From Candidatus Bipolaricaulota bacterium (GTDB lineage: Bacteria > Bipolaricaulota > Bipolaricaulia > Bipolaricaulales > Bipolaricaulaceae): a stretch of 64,000 nt of DNA. Location: positions 1 to 64,000 of the forward strand of contig JAUQPF010000009.1 of assembly GCA_030550535.1 (NCBI GenBank), in the 5' to 3' direction. How positions within the stretch are numbered: position 1 is the stretch's first letter; every line of letters begins with the position of its first letter. Of this stretch, positions 14,789 through 23,443 are shown one piece after another. The notes under the pieces were generated by a model. The model searched no databases and had not been told where the DNA came from. It saw only the letters and a program-made list of their open reading frames with translations. The translations under genes were made by a program, and so were the position numbers.

Positions 14789-15751
14789 ATGGCGGATTTT
14801 TGGGACCTGGTGATTGTGGGTGCGGGTCCAGCGGGGCTCACCTGCGCCATTTACGGCCGGAGGGCAGGCCTCTCCACCCTCCTCGTGGAGCGGGCCATGC
14901 CCGGGGGCCAGCTCCTGGAGACCACCCAGGTGGAGAACTTCCCGGGTTTTCCTGAGCCCATCTCCGGCATGGAGCTCATGGCGCGGGTGCAGCGGCAGGC
15001 CGAGCGCCTGGGCGCGGAGTTCCGGTTTGCGGAGGCCAAGGGACTGGAGCCCCGGGACGGGGCCTGGGCCGTGCGCACCGAAAAGGGGGAGGTCCTGGGC
15101 CGGGCGGTGGTGGTGGCCACGGGCGCCCACCCCCGTCCCCTCCCGGCCAAGGGCGCCCAGGAGTTCACGGGAAAGGGACTTTCCTACTGCGCCACCTGCG
15201 ACGGCTTCTTCTTCCGCGATCAGGAGGTGCTCATGGTGGGGGCGGGCGACGCGGCCTTGGTGGAGGCCCTGTTTCTCGCGGACCTCTGCCGCAGGGTGTA
15301 CATCGCCGTGCGCCATCCCAAGGACGATCCCAAGGCTGTGCGGGCCGCGGCGAGCCTGAAGGAGCGGGCCCTGGCCCACCCCCGCATCCAGTTCCTCTGG
15401 AACGTGGTGGTGGACGAGGTCTACGGGGACGAGAGGGTGCGGGGGGTGGTGCTGCGGGACCTGGGGACGGGCGAGCGGCGCCCGTTCCCGGTGGATGGGG
15501 TTTTCGTGAAGATCGGGTACGAGCCGGCCACGGCCTGGGTGCGGGGTGTGGTGGAGTTGACGGAGGCCGGGTACATTCGCACGGACCCCTGGATGCGCAC
15601 GTCGGCGCGGGGGGTGTTCGCCGCGGGCGATGTGCGCGAGCCCCAAGGCCGCGCGGCCCAGGCGGTGGTGGCCGCGGCCGAGGGGGCCCTGGCGGCCCTG
15701 GCCGCCGAACGGTACTTACGGCTTGGGGAGGGATGGCATGAGCACCCATAA
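14789..15751 (+). CDS. trxB: Thioredoxin reductase-like flavoprotein
   Basis: 320 residues with FAD-binding VIVGAGPAGLTCAIY, the redox-active CATC, a second nucleotide site MVGAGDAALVEA and a C-terminal FAD segment GVFAAGDV. It would pass electrons to thioredoxin. The NADPH-specific HRRxxxR motif is not present in its usual form: the region reads AVRHPKDDPKAVRAA and GGGDSA reads GAGDAA. The electron donor may therefore not be NADPH; NADH- and ferredoxin-dependent relatives exist. It overlaps the acyl-CoA synthetase start by 14 nt. Confidence 0.9.
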   Translation: MADFWDLVIVGAGPAGLTCAIYGRRAGLSTLLVERAMPGGQLLETTQVENFPGFPEPISGMELMARVQRQAERLGAEFRFAEAKGLEPRDGAWAVRTEKGEVLGRAVVVATGAHPRPLPAKGAQEFTGKGLSYCATCDGFFFRDQEVLMVGAGDAALVEALFLADLCRRVYIAVRHPKDDPKAVRAAASLKERALAHPRIQFLWNVVVDEVYGDERVRGVVLRDLGTGERRPFPVDGVFVKIGYEPATAWVRGVVELTEAGYIRTDPWMRTSARGVFAAGDVREPQGRAAQAVVAAAEGALAALAAERYLRLGEGWHEHP

Positions 15752-17414
15752 GCAGTACATCAGCGCGGTGGTGCGGGGGAGGCGCCACCCCACCATTCCC
15801 GAGTTTCTGGCGCGGGCGGTGCGCACCTACGGCGAGCGCGTGGCCCTCAGGCTTCCCGTGAGCCGCGAGGGGCGCCTCACCATTCAAGAGACGACGTATC
15901 GGGAGCTCTGGGAGCTGGGCGGGCGGCTGGCGACCTGGCTTTCGGCCCGGGGTGTGGAGCCGGGCGACCGCGTGGCCATCCTGGCCAAGCCCTCGCGGGG
16001 CTGGGCCGTGGCCTTCGTGGCCATCCAACGGTTGGGCGCGGTGGCCATGCCCCTGGACGCCAGCCTCCAGGTGGCGGAGGTGCGTCGGCTCCTCACGGAG
16101 GCGGAGGCTGTCGTCCTCTTCTGCTCGCCGGATCGCTACGAGGAGCTTCTCCCCTTGACGCAGGAGGTGCCTACCCTGCGGGAGGTGGTAGCCCTGGAGG
16201 AGGCCGTGGGCGCCCTCTCCCTTTGGGACGTGCTTCCGGAGGAGGCCCGTGCTCCCGAATACACACCGGATCCCGAGGACCTCGCTGTTCTCATGTACAC
16301 CTCCGGCACCACCGGCGACTCCAAGGGCGTCATGCTCTGCCACCGCAACATCACCGCCAACATCGAGGCCATGCTCAAGGTGATCCAGGTGGGGCCCGAG
16401 GACCGCGCCCTCACCATCGTCCCCTGGTACCACATCTACGGCCTTACCGCGAGCCTCCTTGCGCCGCTTTGGGTGGGGGCCTCGGTGACCTACACCGACG
16501 ACTACCGCAACCTCATCCCCATCGCCCAGAAGGTGGGGGTCACCATCCTCATTGGGGTTCCCAAGCTCTACCACGGCCTTTGGCGCCGGCTTTCGGACAA
16601 CCTCCAGGCGAGCCTCCTCAAGCGGGTGCTGTTCAAGGTGGCCCCGCGCCTTTTGGGGAAGCTCATAAAAAAGAAGCTTTTGGGCGAGCAGTTCCGCTTT
16701 TTCATCTCCGGCGGGGCCCCGCTCCATCCGGAGGTGGCGGGAGCACTCCGGCGTTTGGGCCTCGGCGTCATGGAGGGCTACGGCCTCACGGAGACCGCGC
16801 CCGTCCTCACCCTCTCCCAGGCCTTTGACCCGCCGGGCACGGTGGGGAAGCCCCTTCCGGGCGTGCAGATCAAGATCGACCGCCCCGATCCCGAGGGCTA
16901 TGGGGAGGTCTTGGCCCGCGGTCCCAACGTGATGCTCGGCTACTACAAGAACCCCCGGCGCACCCAGGAGGCCTTCACCGAGGACGGCTGGTTCCGCACG
17001 GGCGACGTGGGCCGCCTGGACCGCGAGGGGCGCCTGTTCCTCGTGGGCCGCAAGAAGAACATGATCATGCTGGAGTCCGGCAAGAAGGTGTACCCCGAGG
17101 AGGTGGAGTGGGAGCTTTCCCGCATCCCCGAAGTGGCCGAGGTTCTGGTATACGAGGACACCTCCCGGGGCCAGCCCATGGTGGCCGCCATGGTCTACCC
17201 CAACTGGGATCTCCTCCGCCAGCAAGGGGTCACCGAGCTCGAGCAGGCCCGGGACTTCCTTTGGGAGAAGATCAAGGAGGCCCAGCAGAACTTGGCGCCC
17301 TTCAAGCGCCTGCGGGACAAAGAGAGCCTCACCGTGTTGGCCCAGCCCTTCGAGAAGAGCACGAAGCAGGAGATCAAGCGCCACCTTTACGTGAATCGCC
17401 CGGTGAGGAGGTGA
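15738..17414 (+). CDS. AMP-forming long-chain acyl-CoA synthetase
   Basis: 558-residue ANL-superfamily enzyme that activates a carboxylic acid to acyl-AMP and then acyl-CoA. Motifs: P-loop-like LMYTSGTTGDSKGVMLCHRN, A5 GYGLTETAP, A7 GWFRTGDVGRLDREG and A8 GRKKNMIMLESGKKVYPEE, with the A10 lysine segment near PFEKSTKQEIKRH. The sequence resembles FadD-type long-chain ligases, but the chain length is not readable. I chose the ATG at 15738 because GGGGAGGG precedes it. It overlaps trxB and is followed by a lamin-tail gene only 5 nt downstream. Confidence 0.92.
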   Translation: MSTHKQYISAVVRGRRHPTIPEFLARAVRTYGERVALRLPVSREGRLTIQETTYRELWELGGRLATWLSARGVEPGDRVAILAKPSRGWAVAFVAIQRLGAVAMPLDASLQVAEVRRLLTEAEAVVLFCSPDRYEELLPLTQEVPTLREVVALEEAVGALSLWDVLPEEARAPEYTPDPEDLAVLMYTSGTTGDSKGVMLCHRNITANIEAMLKVIQVGPEDRALTIVPWYHIYGLTASLLAPLWVGASVTYTDDYRNLIPIAQKVGVTILIGVPKLYHGLWRRLSDNLQASLLKRVLFKVAPRLLGKLIKKKLLGEQFRFFISGGAPLHPEVAGALRRLGLGVMEGYGLTETAPVLTLSQAFDPPGTVGKPLPGVQIKIDRPDPEGYGEVLARGPNVMLGYYKNPRRTQEAFTEDGWFRTGDVGRLDREGRLFLVGRKKNMIMLESGKKVYPEEVEWELSRIPEVAEVLVYEDTSRGQPMVAAMVYPNWDLLRQQGVTELEQARDFLWEKIKEAQQNLAPFKRLRDKESLTVLAQPFEKSTKQEIKRHLYVNRPVRR

Positions 17415-17419
17415 GCGGC

Positions 17420-18109
17420 ATGCGCCGCACGATTTGGCAGGCAAGCGTTTTGTTCGTTCTGTTTGTGGTTGGTTTTGCCCAAGAGCCGCGGCTGCCCCTT
17501 GTGGTCGTCCAGGAGTTCGGGCAGGGGCGAGCCGGGAACGGGGAGTGGGTGGAGCTCCTCGTGGTGGGGACGGGTCCGGGGACGACGGTGGACCTCCGGG
17601 GCTGGGTCCTGCGGGACCTCCAGGGCCAAGGTCGCGGTGGGGTTTGGCTTAGGTTTACCGAGCACGAGCTTTGGCAAGCTATCCCTGCGGGCACCCTTAT
17701 CGTCATCTACAACGTTGAGGACCGCCCGAACCTTCCCGAGCATTTCCCCAAGGACGATTTTGATCCCTCGGACTTCCTGTTGGTGTTGCCCGCGCGAACC
17801 GGGGACTATTTCGTTCTCGCGCAGTGGGGCGGTTTGGGGAACACTGGGGATTGCATTCTTCTGGTTGACGCTCAGGGCAACGACGTCTTTGGGCTTTGCT
17901 ATGGGGAACGCAGCGGGCAACCCCTGCAGCTGGGCGCGGTGGATCGGGGGCGGGCCGCTTGGTATCTGGGAGCGGGGCTCGAGGGGATCTTCGATCCCAA
18001 GAACTGGCGCGTCGGTTTGGATGCTCCCGGGGGTTCCACTCCCGGCGCGCCCAACTCCGAAGAGAACGCGCGCTGGCTGGAGTTCCTGCGCACCCCTCCT
18101 TCCGCCTGA
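17420..18109 (+). CDS. Secreted lamin-tail-domain protein (first of a tandem pair)
   Basis: 229 residues. A signal peptide (MRRTIWQASVLFVLFVVGFAQ) is followed by one lamin-tail-like domain (about 25-200): QEFGQG..GNGEWVELLVVG, TVDLRGWVLRD, PAGTLIVIYN and GDCILLVDAQGNDVFGLCYG, ending in the ASTPGAPN-like motif GGSTPGAPN that is typical of bacterial lamin-tail domains. These domains are common in secreted nucleases and surface proteins, but no catalytic domain is attached here. The product should be periplasmic or extracellular. The start follows GGAGGTGAG. The first half is clearly paralogous to the next gene; it lacks that gene's dockerin. Function unknown. Confidence 0.82.
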   Translation: MRRTIWQASVLFVLFVVGFAQEPRLPLVVVQEFGQGRAGNGEWVELLVVGTGPGTTVDLRGWVLRDLQGQGRGGVWLRFTEHELWQAIPAGTLIVIYNVEDRPNLPEHFPKDDFDPSDFLLVLPARTGDYFVLAQWGGLGNTGDCILLVDAQGNDVFGLCYGERSGQPLQLGAVDRGRAAWYLGAGLEGIFDPKNWRVGLDAPGGSTPGAPNSEENARWLEFLRTPPSA

Positions 18110-18138
18110 GTTTTGGGGTTCTGCGGAAGGTGGGAAGG

Positions 18139-18161
18139 GCCCTGCTTTGGCGGGGCTTTTT
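18139..18161 (+). terminator. Rho-independent terminator after the first lamin-tail gene
   Basis: 7-bp stem (18139-18145/18150-18156, one G-T pair), short TTTG loop and a run of five T residues. It separates the trxB-acyl-CoA synthetase-lamin-tail transcript from the second lamin-tail gene. Confidence 0.7.
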
Positions 18162-18215
18162 ATTTGCCCGGGTGTACGCTTTTCCATCCGTTTCCCCTAG
18201 GTCCCCATCCCCCGC

Positions 18216-18221
18216 TACACT
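18216..18221 (+). promoter_or_regulatory. -10 element of the second lamin-tail gene
   Basis: TACACT ends 11 nt before the ATG at 18233; no Shine-Dalgarno lies between them and no clear -35 is visible. Confidence 0.45.
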
Positions 18222-18232
18222 GCGTTTTGCGT

Positions 18233-19699
18233 ATGGCCTTGAGGCGTTGGTTGTGGGGAATCGGCCTGCTCATCGCAAGCTTTTTTCTTGCCGAAAGCGA
18301 GACCCTTCGGGTGGTGATCAACGAGTTCGGCCAGGGCACCGCCGGAAGCGGGGAGTGGGTGGAGCTCCTCGTGGTGGGGACCGGTCCCTGCTCCACCGTG
18401 GACCTCCGGGGATATAAGCTCCTTGATCGGGAGGGCTACCTCAACCTGTCGGGGCCAACCCGAGTTGTGTTCCGGAACGTCCCGGCCTGGGCGGCGGTTC
18501 CGGCGGGGACCATTATTGTGATCTACAAGGGGGATGAACCAACTGGGAACTTCCCTCCGAACTTCCCCTTCAACGACCTCGACTTCTCCGACTATCGGGT
18601 CTCCATCCCCCACACGAACACGGACTTTTTTGAGGACGCGGCCTGGGGCGGACTGAGAAACGGTGGTGACTACGTGGTTCTTGTGGACGCTCAGGGGAAC
18701 TTAGTGGACGGGCTGAGCTACGGCGACCGCACCGGGGAGGCCACCTCCCCCGAGGTGAAGCTGGGGACGGTGGGCGCCAACACCGCGGCCTGGTTCACGG
18801 GCGGTTCCACGGCCCTCATCAACGACCCCGCCTACTGGCAGACGGGGAGCGAAAGCGGGGGGGCCTCGACCCCTGGCGCCCCCAACGGCGGGGCGAACAC
18901 GGCCTGGCGGAACGCCCTTCTCCCCCGGCCGACGATTTCGGTCACGCCCTCGGCCCACGAGTTCGGGGCCGTGCCCGTGGGCGGGGAAAGCCCTCCCCTC
19001 ACGGTGACGGTGGGGAACACCGGTTGCGCAAACCTCGCCGTGGGCACGCTGACCCTGACCGGGGCCGACCCGGGGGAGTTCGAGCTCCGAAACGACGAAA
19101 TCTCGGGGGCCACGGTCCCGCCGGGTGGCTCCCGCACGCTCCAGGTCCTGTTCAAGCCGACCGCGCCGGGGGCAAAGTCTGCTTTCCTTCAGATCCCTTC
19201 TAACGACCCCGGGAACCCCATGGTCAGCGTTACTCTGGCCGGCACGGGAGTTGCTCCCCTTTCGGTGAGCGCGGGCGGGCCCTACGTCGGGGTCGTGGGG
19301 GTTCCCCTGCCCCTCCAGGCCACGGCCGCCGGGGGCTTCCCGCCCTACGCCTTCGCCTGGGACCTCGATGGGGATGGTGCGTACGACGACGCAACTGGAG
19401 CACAGATTACGTGGACGTGGAACCTTCCAGGAATTTACACCGTGAGGGTGCGGGTGACTGACAGCACAGGCGCCCAGGCCACAGCCCAGGCCCCGGTCCA
19501 GATCGTCCCCGCCAAAGGGGATGTGAACGGCGATGGCCGGATCGACCTCGTGGACCTCCGGCTCGCTTACCAGGCAACCTTAGGGCTCCTCGTCCTCTCC
19601 CCCGAGGAGCGGGATCGCGCAGACTTGAACGGAGACGGCATCGTGGACATGGAGGATGTAGAGCTCCTCTGCCGACTGATCTTGGGAGGGTGCGGATGA
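18233..19699 (+). CDS. Secreted lamin-tail / Hydin-like / PKD / dockerin protein
   Basis: 488 residues. Signal peptide (MALRRWLWGIGLLIASFFLA); a lamin-tail domain (about 22-225) closely similar to that of the preceding gene; an ASH/Hydin-type beta domain (about 235-340, PSAHEFGAVPVGGES through LQIPSNDPGNP); a PKD domain (about 345-430, GGPYVGVVGVPL, FAWDLDGDG, YTVRVRVTD); and a C-terminal type I dockerin with two calcium loops, DVNGDGRIDLVD and DLNGDGIVDMED. Dockerins bind cohesin domains, and the next gene encodes a cohesin-like lipoprotein. The likely job is a secreted protein docked to the cell surface. No enzyme domain is visible. The ATG at 18233 gives the signal peptide. Confidence 0.88.
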   Translation: MALRRWLWGIGLLIASFFLAESETLRVVINEFGQGTAGSGEWVELLVVGTGPCSTVDLRGYKLLDREGYLNLSGPTRVVFRNVPAWAAVPAGTIIVIYKGDEPTGNFPPNFPFNDLDFSDYRVSIPHTNTDFFEDAAWGGLRNGGDYVVLVDAQGNLVDGLSYGDRTGEATSPEVKLGTVGANTAAWFTGGSTALINDPAYWQTGSESGGASTPGAPNGGANTAWRNALLPRPTISVTPSAHEFGAVPVGGESPPLTVTVGNTGCANLAVGTLTLTGADPGEFELRNDEISGATVPPGGSRTLQVLFKPTAPGAKSAFLQIPSNDPGNPMVSVTLAGTGVAPLSVSAGGPYVGVVGVPLPLQATAAGGFPPYAFAWDLDGDGAYDDATGAQITWTWNLPGIYTVRVRVTDSTGAQATAQAPVQIVPAKGDVNGDGRIDLVDLRLAYQATLGLLVLSPEERDRADLNGDGIVDMEDVELLCRLILGGCG

Positions 19700-20208
19700 G
19701 GTGGCCACGGCGGCTGGCGGCCCTTGGGCTTATGGCGGGGGTCTTCTTCCTTGTGGGAGGTTGCTTCTTCCTGCGTGCGCCCGTTCCGGAAAGCCCGGCG
19801 GTGGTGTTCGGCCCCGTGGTGGGGGGCGTGGGCCAAACCGTGGAGATCCCCGTGGAGATCCTGGGCTTTCCGGAGCCCGGAGTGGCCGGTTTGGCCGTGC
19901 TCGCGCTCCGTTACAATCCCGCGGTCCTGTGGATTACAGAAATTGAGGGTAAGAACGGTTTTGTCATCCTATGCTCGTGTGTGGACAACGTGAGCGGTCA
20001 GGTCAAGTTCGTCGCGATGAACCCTATTGCCGGTCTAAACACAGGCCAAGTAGCCACTTTGAGGGGTGCCCGTCTTGCAGGAGGCTCCCCTTGTTTATCC
20101 TTGGCTGAACAGGATGTCCAGTTGGTAAACCCGAAAAATCAAGCTCTACCCGGCTATGCTATTCGTCTAATAGGAGCCCCGTCTTACCTTACTCGAAGCG
20201 GCCGCTGA
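19696..20208 (+). CDS. Cohesin-domain-like lipoprotein
   Basis: About 170 residues. The N-terminus ends in a lipobox (FLVGGC), predicting lipidation and membrane anchoring. The body resembles a cohesin: GVGQTVEIPVEILGFPEPG then GLAVLALRYNPAVL, the strand pattern expected near the start of that fold. The gene follows the dockerin gene with a 4-nt overlap (ATGA), so a dockerin and its likely cohesin receptor are co-translated. A GTG at 19690 is an alternative start. Base composition drops from about residue 75 on and stays low into the next gene. The cohesin call rests on pattern, not alignment. Confidence 0.7.
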   Translation: MRWPRRLAALGLMAGVFFLVGGCFFLRAPVPESPAVVFGPVVGGVGQTVEIPVEILGFPEPGVAGLAVLALRYNPAVLWITEIEGKNGFVILCSCVDNVSGQVKFVAMNPIAGLNTGQVATLRGARLAGGSPCLSLAEQDVQLVNPKNQALPGYAIRLIGAPSYLTRSGR

Positions 20209-20226
20209 TCAGGGATAAGGCTTGGT

Positions 20227-23200
20227 TTATTCTTTCTTACCTGTGAGGAGAGCAGAAATCGCCTCGATTACTTCCATCCTGATTGTGTCGTTACCGGTTT
20301 GCAAGAGGGCAAGCAAGGCAGGCAGCGCATCCCTGGCCTCCAGTCCCATCCGTCTAAGCAATCTTACGATCATCAGCTGATGCGCGGGGTCCTCCAAAAA
20401 CTCAAGCAAATAGGGCACCGCCGCTTCCCCCGCAGCCAACGCTATATCGGCTATGAAGCGGTCTATGGGATACCTTGCGAGCTCTAGTTCAGCAAAGAGA
20501 AGGGGTATGGTTTCGGCTGCATATGGTCCTAGGGACCGAAACACCAGCAGGATAGGAAGACGACGTTCTGGGTCGGTTTTTTCCCAGAGCTCAAGAAGGA
20601 CGGGCCTCAGCATCGAGGCTTTTCGCTGGAGTAGAGGTTTCGGAATCCAAACTAAATGCAAGAGCATGTCGTCTCTAACAGTTTGGTCCATTTCATTTTG
20701 AAGGGCGCGGACAAGCGTTTCGATCACCTTGTCCGCGTAAGATTCCTCACGAATTGCTAACATTGCCAAGTTGCTTGAAGCCTCGCTGCGTACACGAGGA
20801 TCAGAATGATTTATCGCTTCAAGCAATATCTCGCAGGCCTTCTCCAACCCTTCCGGAGAAAGCTTGCCCCATGTTAGCATCATCTTTTGTATGCACATTG
20901 CGATTTTTCGAAGGCTTGGCGCGGAACTAGCAAGGAGCTCCTGTAGTAGAGGGAGGATGTCCTCTCCGTACCATGCCAGTGTGAAAGGGAACGACCAGTC
21001 CCATTCATTTTGCGCAGCCAGGTCGAGGATTCTGGGCAGAGCCTCCCAGGCCTTCACGTAAGCTAGGGCAGCGCTTGCAGCGTATTGCAGCTCGCGGTCG
21101 CCTGTCCCTAGCCACTGCAAAAGGTGAGGCACGACTTCCTCGCGGGCGTCTCCCAGCTCACTAAAGAACGCGAGAACAGCAGAGAGGCGCACGAGTCGCT
21201 CTTCGGCAACGAGGGCGCGAAGTAAGAGATCTTTCCTTTCGACCGGATCGCTCAAGAATTGAGAGGCAGCAAAGATGAGATAGCTTCGCACCGCAGGATG
21301 TTCGTCCCTCAATCCCACCTCTAGAAGCTCCCGCTCCAGCTGCTCATCTTCGCGCAGGAGGGCCATCCAAGCCCCGAGACGCACGGTCCACTCCTCGTCG
21401 TTTACGAGCGAGACAAGCGCTGGTCTGAGCCCATGAGGTTTAGGTTGACATCCGAGTACGATCAGCTCCCCCAAAAATCGTCCCAGAGGATGGGGATGGC
21501 CCAAGGCCTGCCGAATCCCAGCAGTGTCCAAACAGTATGCAGTGCGAAGTTCTGCGAAGTTAGCGTACGTTCTTAAGGCCTCAAAAATGACTCTGCCCGT
21601 AGGACTTATGGCTACTACTGTTTCGTATGTTGGTTGCATTCCTAAAGCCAGACGGACACTGGTGTAAACCTCAATGCTCGTGACATCTGTTAACAATTTA
21701 AGCAACCAAGCGCTTGGATCGACCAAGCTTTTTATGCGCTCAGATATCGTGGATTCCAGAGCCTTGGTGAGCACTTCTCCTATCCACTTAAGCAGTGGTT
21801 GGCGCTCCTCCGCGGGGATCAGTGTGATAATCGCATCCAACAAAGGCGTCAAACCAATTTTTCCCAGCGTTCCTGCAGCAGCTTTTTGTAGCTCTTTCCT
21901 CTGTTCCCAGCTGAGCTTCTTGTTTTCATGCACCAAACACTCAAGCAAATTAAACAACGCCGTTTCCGCCTCCGGCCCCATCTCTCCCAAGGCCTCGACC
22001 GCTGCCAAGCGCACTTCAAACACCTCGTCACCTAAAAGCCTGATCAACTCTTGGACAACTCGGGGAAAGCCTTGCCCCATGCGCCCCACGGCCAACGCCG
22101 CGGCTTTCCTCACCTTGGGAGCGGGATCGTGAAGGCGCTCAAGGAGCGGCAAGATGGCCTCTCGAGCAGCCGGCCCTAGCTCTCCAAGGGTTGAAGCCGC
22201 CACTTCGCGAACGAGATCGTTTGCATCTTTGAGGGCGGCAATTAAGTAGGGTACGGAGACCTCGGGCGGAGCGATAGCCCTTAAGGCACGAAGAGCTGAA
22301 GCTCTGACCGAGGGAATGGGGTAATGAACGCGAAGAAGCACGGTGTTCAAAGCCTCCGAAGCCACGGGGCCTAGGGCGACAAGGGCCTCTAAAGACACGC
22401 TGATTTCCTCAGGATCATACCTCCTTGCGATACGTTCAAGGGTTAAAACGGCGCTCAATTCCCCCCTGCCGATGGCTCCCAGCGTAGATATCGCTGCTTT
22501 CCGCAGCTCGGGAAGGTATTCTCCTCGGAGGAATTCGATGACCGCGGGCACAGCCTCCCGTGCCGCCTCCCCGAGGGCCCCAAGAAGCTCAAGTGCGACT
22601 TTGCGGCGGGCTTTATCCGGATGCCGAAGGGCCTCAACGAGAGCTGGGACCACGGGCTTGCCCAGGGAGGTTAGCCCGCCGCGAATAAGAGGGGTGACCC
22701 ATTGTCCTTGAGGCTTCGCAAGGATGTCCAATAGTTCAGGGACCAAAACCACCGCCTGCTCCCCCAGCTTGGGGAGGGCTTTGGCAGTTGGATACGCGAT
22801 CAAGGGGTCTTCGGATGTTAACCCCTTTTTGATCTCCAAAAGCGCTGCTTCCCGGCTTGGCGCAAGCTCCAGGAGACACAGAGTCGCAGCCAGGCGCTCC
22901 TCCCAAACGCCCTCACGAAGGGCGAGACTCAGCCTTGTTAAAAATTCGTCGGTCTGGAATTCTGTAGAAAGCCTGGCAAGAGCGTCGACAAAGAGGTTGG
23001 TTTCGTCGGCGTTTTCAAGCATGCGCAAAACGAAGTGAAAGTAGGCTGGATCCTTTACAGCGTCGTCCGACAAGAACGACTTGAAAGATGTGATTATGAG
23101 TTGGACGAGTTCCTCAAACGGGGATGGTTTTTCGAGGGCAAGATAGGCAGCTCTTTTCATTAGCTGTTGTGTCCATTGGTCTTCAAAAACAGGGATGCTT

Positions 23201-23412
23201 TGGAGAGTTTCCACGACCAATTTTGGATTGGCCAGGGTGAGCTCCCTAAGAGCGGAGCGAGCGGCTGCACGTATGCCTAGGTTCGGATAGTTTAGGAGCG
23301 CAACGAATTCTCGTATCGCTTGAGCTGCCAAGAAGTCCGGGGCGTCTGAGCCTAAGCTGACACCCCATAATCCCATCGCTATGAATAAGCTCAGGAGCAA
23401 TTTTTTTCTCAT
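20227..23412 (-). CDS. Large secreted HEAT-repeat protein
   Basis: 1061 residues with a signal peptide (MRKKLLLSLFIAMGLWGVSLG). Nearly all the rest consists of helical HEAT/PBS-lyase-type repeats of about 35-40 residues with recurring motifs such as DPLIAYPTAKALPKLG, DANDLVREVAASTLGELG, DPAPKVRKAAALAVGRMG and DEVFEVRLAAVEALGEMG. This predicts a long curved solenoid in the periplasm or outside the cell, most likely a protein-binding scaffold. No catalytic domain is evident. GC is much lower than in neighbours (21601-21660 is 27/60 G+C, whereas 33841-33900 is 44/60), suggesting different history. It faces the cohesin gene tail to tail across 18 nt. Partners and function unknown. Confidence 0.85.
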   Translation of the reverse strand: MRKKLLLSLFIAMGLWGVSLGSDAPDFLAAQAIREFVALLNYPNLGIRAAARSALRELTLANPKLVVETLQSIPVFEDQWTQQLMKRAAYLALEKPSPFEELVQLIITSFKSFLSDDAVKDPAYFHFVLRMLENADETNLFVDALARLSTEFQTDEFLTRLSLALREGVWEERLAATLCLLELAPSREAALLEIKKGLTSEDPLIAYPTAKALPKLGEQAVVLVPELLDILAKPQGQWVTPLIRGGLTSLGKPVVPALVEALRHPDKARRKVALELLGALGEAAREAVPAVIEFLRGEYLPELRKAAISTLGAIGRGELSAVLTLERIARRYDPEEISVSLEALVALGPVASEALNTVLLRVHYPIPSVRASALRALRAIAPPEVSVPYLIAALKDANDLVREVAASTLGELGPAAREAILPLLERLHDPAPKVRKAAALAVGRMGQGFPRVVQELIRLLGDEVFEVRLAAVEALGEMGPEAETALFNLLECLVHENKKLSWEQRKELQKAAAGTLGKIGLTPLLDAIITLIPAEERQPLLKWIGEVLTKALESTISERIKSLVDPSAWLLKLLTDVTSIEVYTSVRLALGMQPTYETVVAISPTGRVIFEALRTYANFAELRTAYCLDTAGIRQALGHPHPLGRFLGELIVLGCQPKPHGLRPALVSLVNDEEWTVRLGAWMALLREDEQLERELLEVGLRDEHPAVRSYLIFAASQFLSDPVERKDLLLRALVAEERLVRLSAVLAFFSELGDAREEVVPHLLQWLGTGDRELQYAASAALAYVKAWEALPRILDLAAQNEWDWSFPFTLAWYGEDILPLLQELLASSAPSLRKIAMCIQKMMLTWGKLSPEGLEKACEILLEAINHSDPRVRSEASSNLAMLAIREESYADKVIETLVRALQNEMDQTVRDDMLLHLVWIPKPLLQRKASMLRPVLLELWEKTDPERRLPILLVFRSLGPYAAETIPLLFAELELARYPIDRFIADIALAAGEAAVPYLLEFLEDPAHQLMIVRLLRRMGLEARDALPALLALLQTGNDTIRMEVIEAISALLTGKKE

Positions 23413-23432
23413 GCGTTCCCCCTTTTAGCCAG

Positions 23433-23438
23433 ATTATA
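23433..23438 (-). promoter_or_regulatory. -10 element of the HEAT-repeat gene
   Basis: A perfect TATAAT on the minus strand, 20 nt before the ATG, with AAAAGGGGGAA as ribosome binding site. It lies within 12 bp of the upstream acyP stop codon at 23444. No convincing -35. Confidence 0.5.
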
Positions 23439-23443
23439 TCGCC

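Noticed and set aside
15231-17444. Minus-strand open frame of 737 codons
   Set aside because: It is antisense to trxB and the acyl-CoA synthetase; its composition (runs of Pro, Gly and Arg, no domain) is that of a shadow frame.
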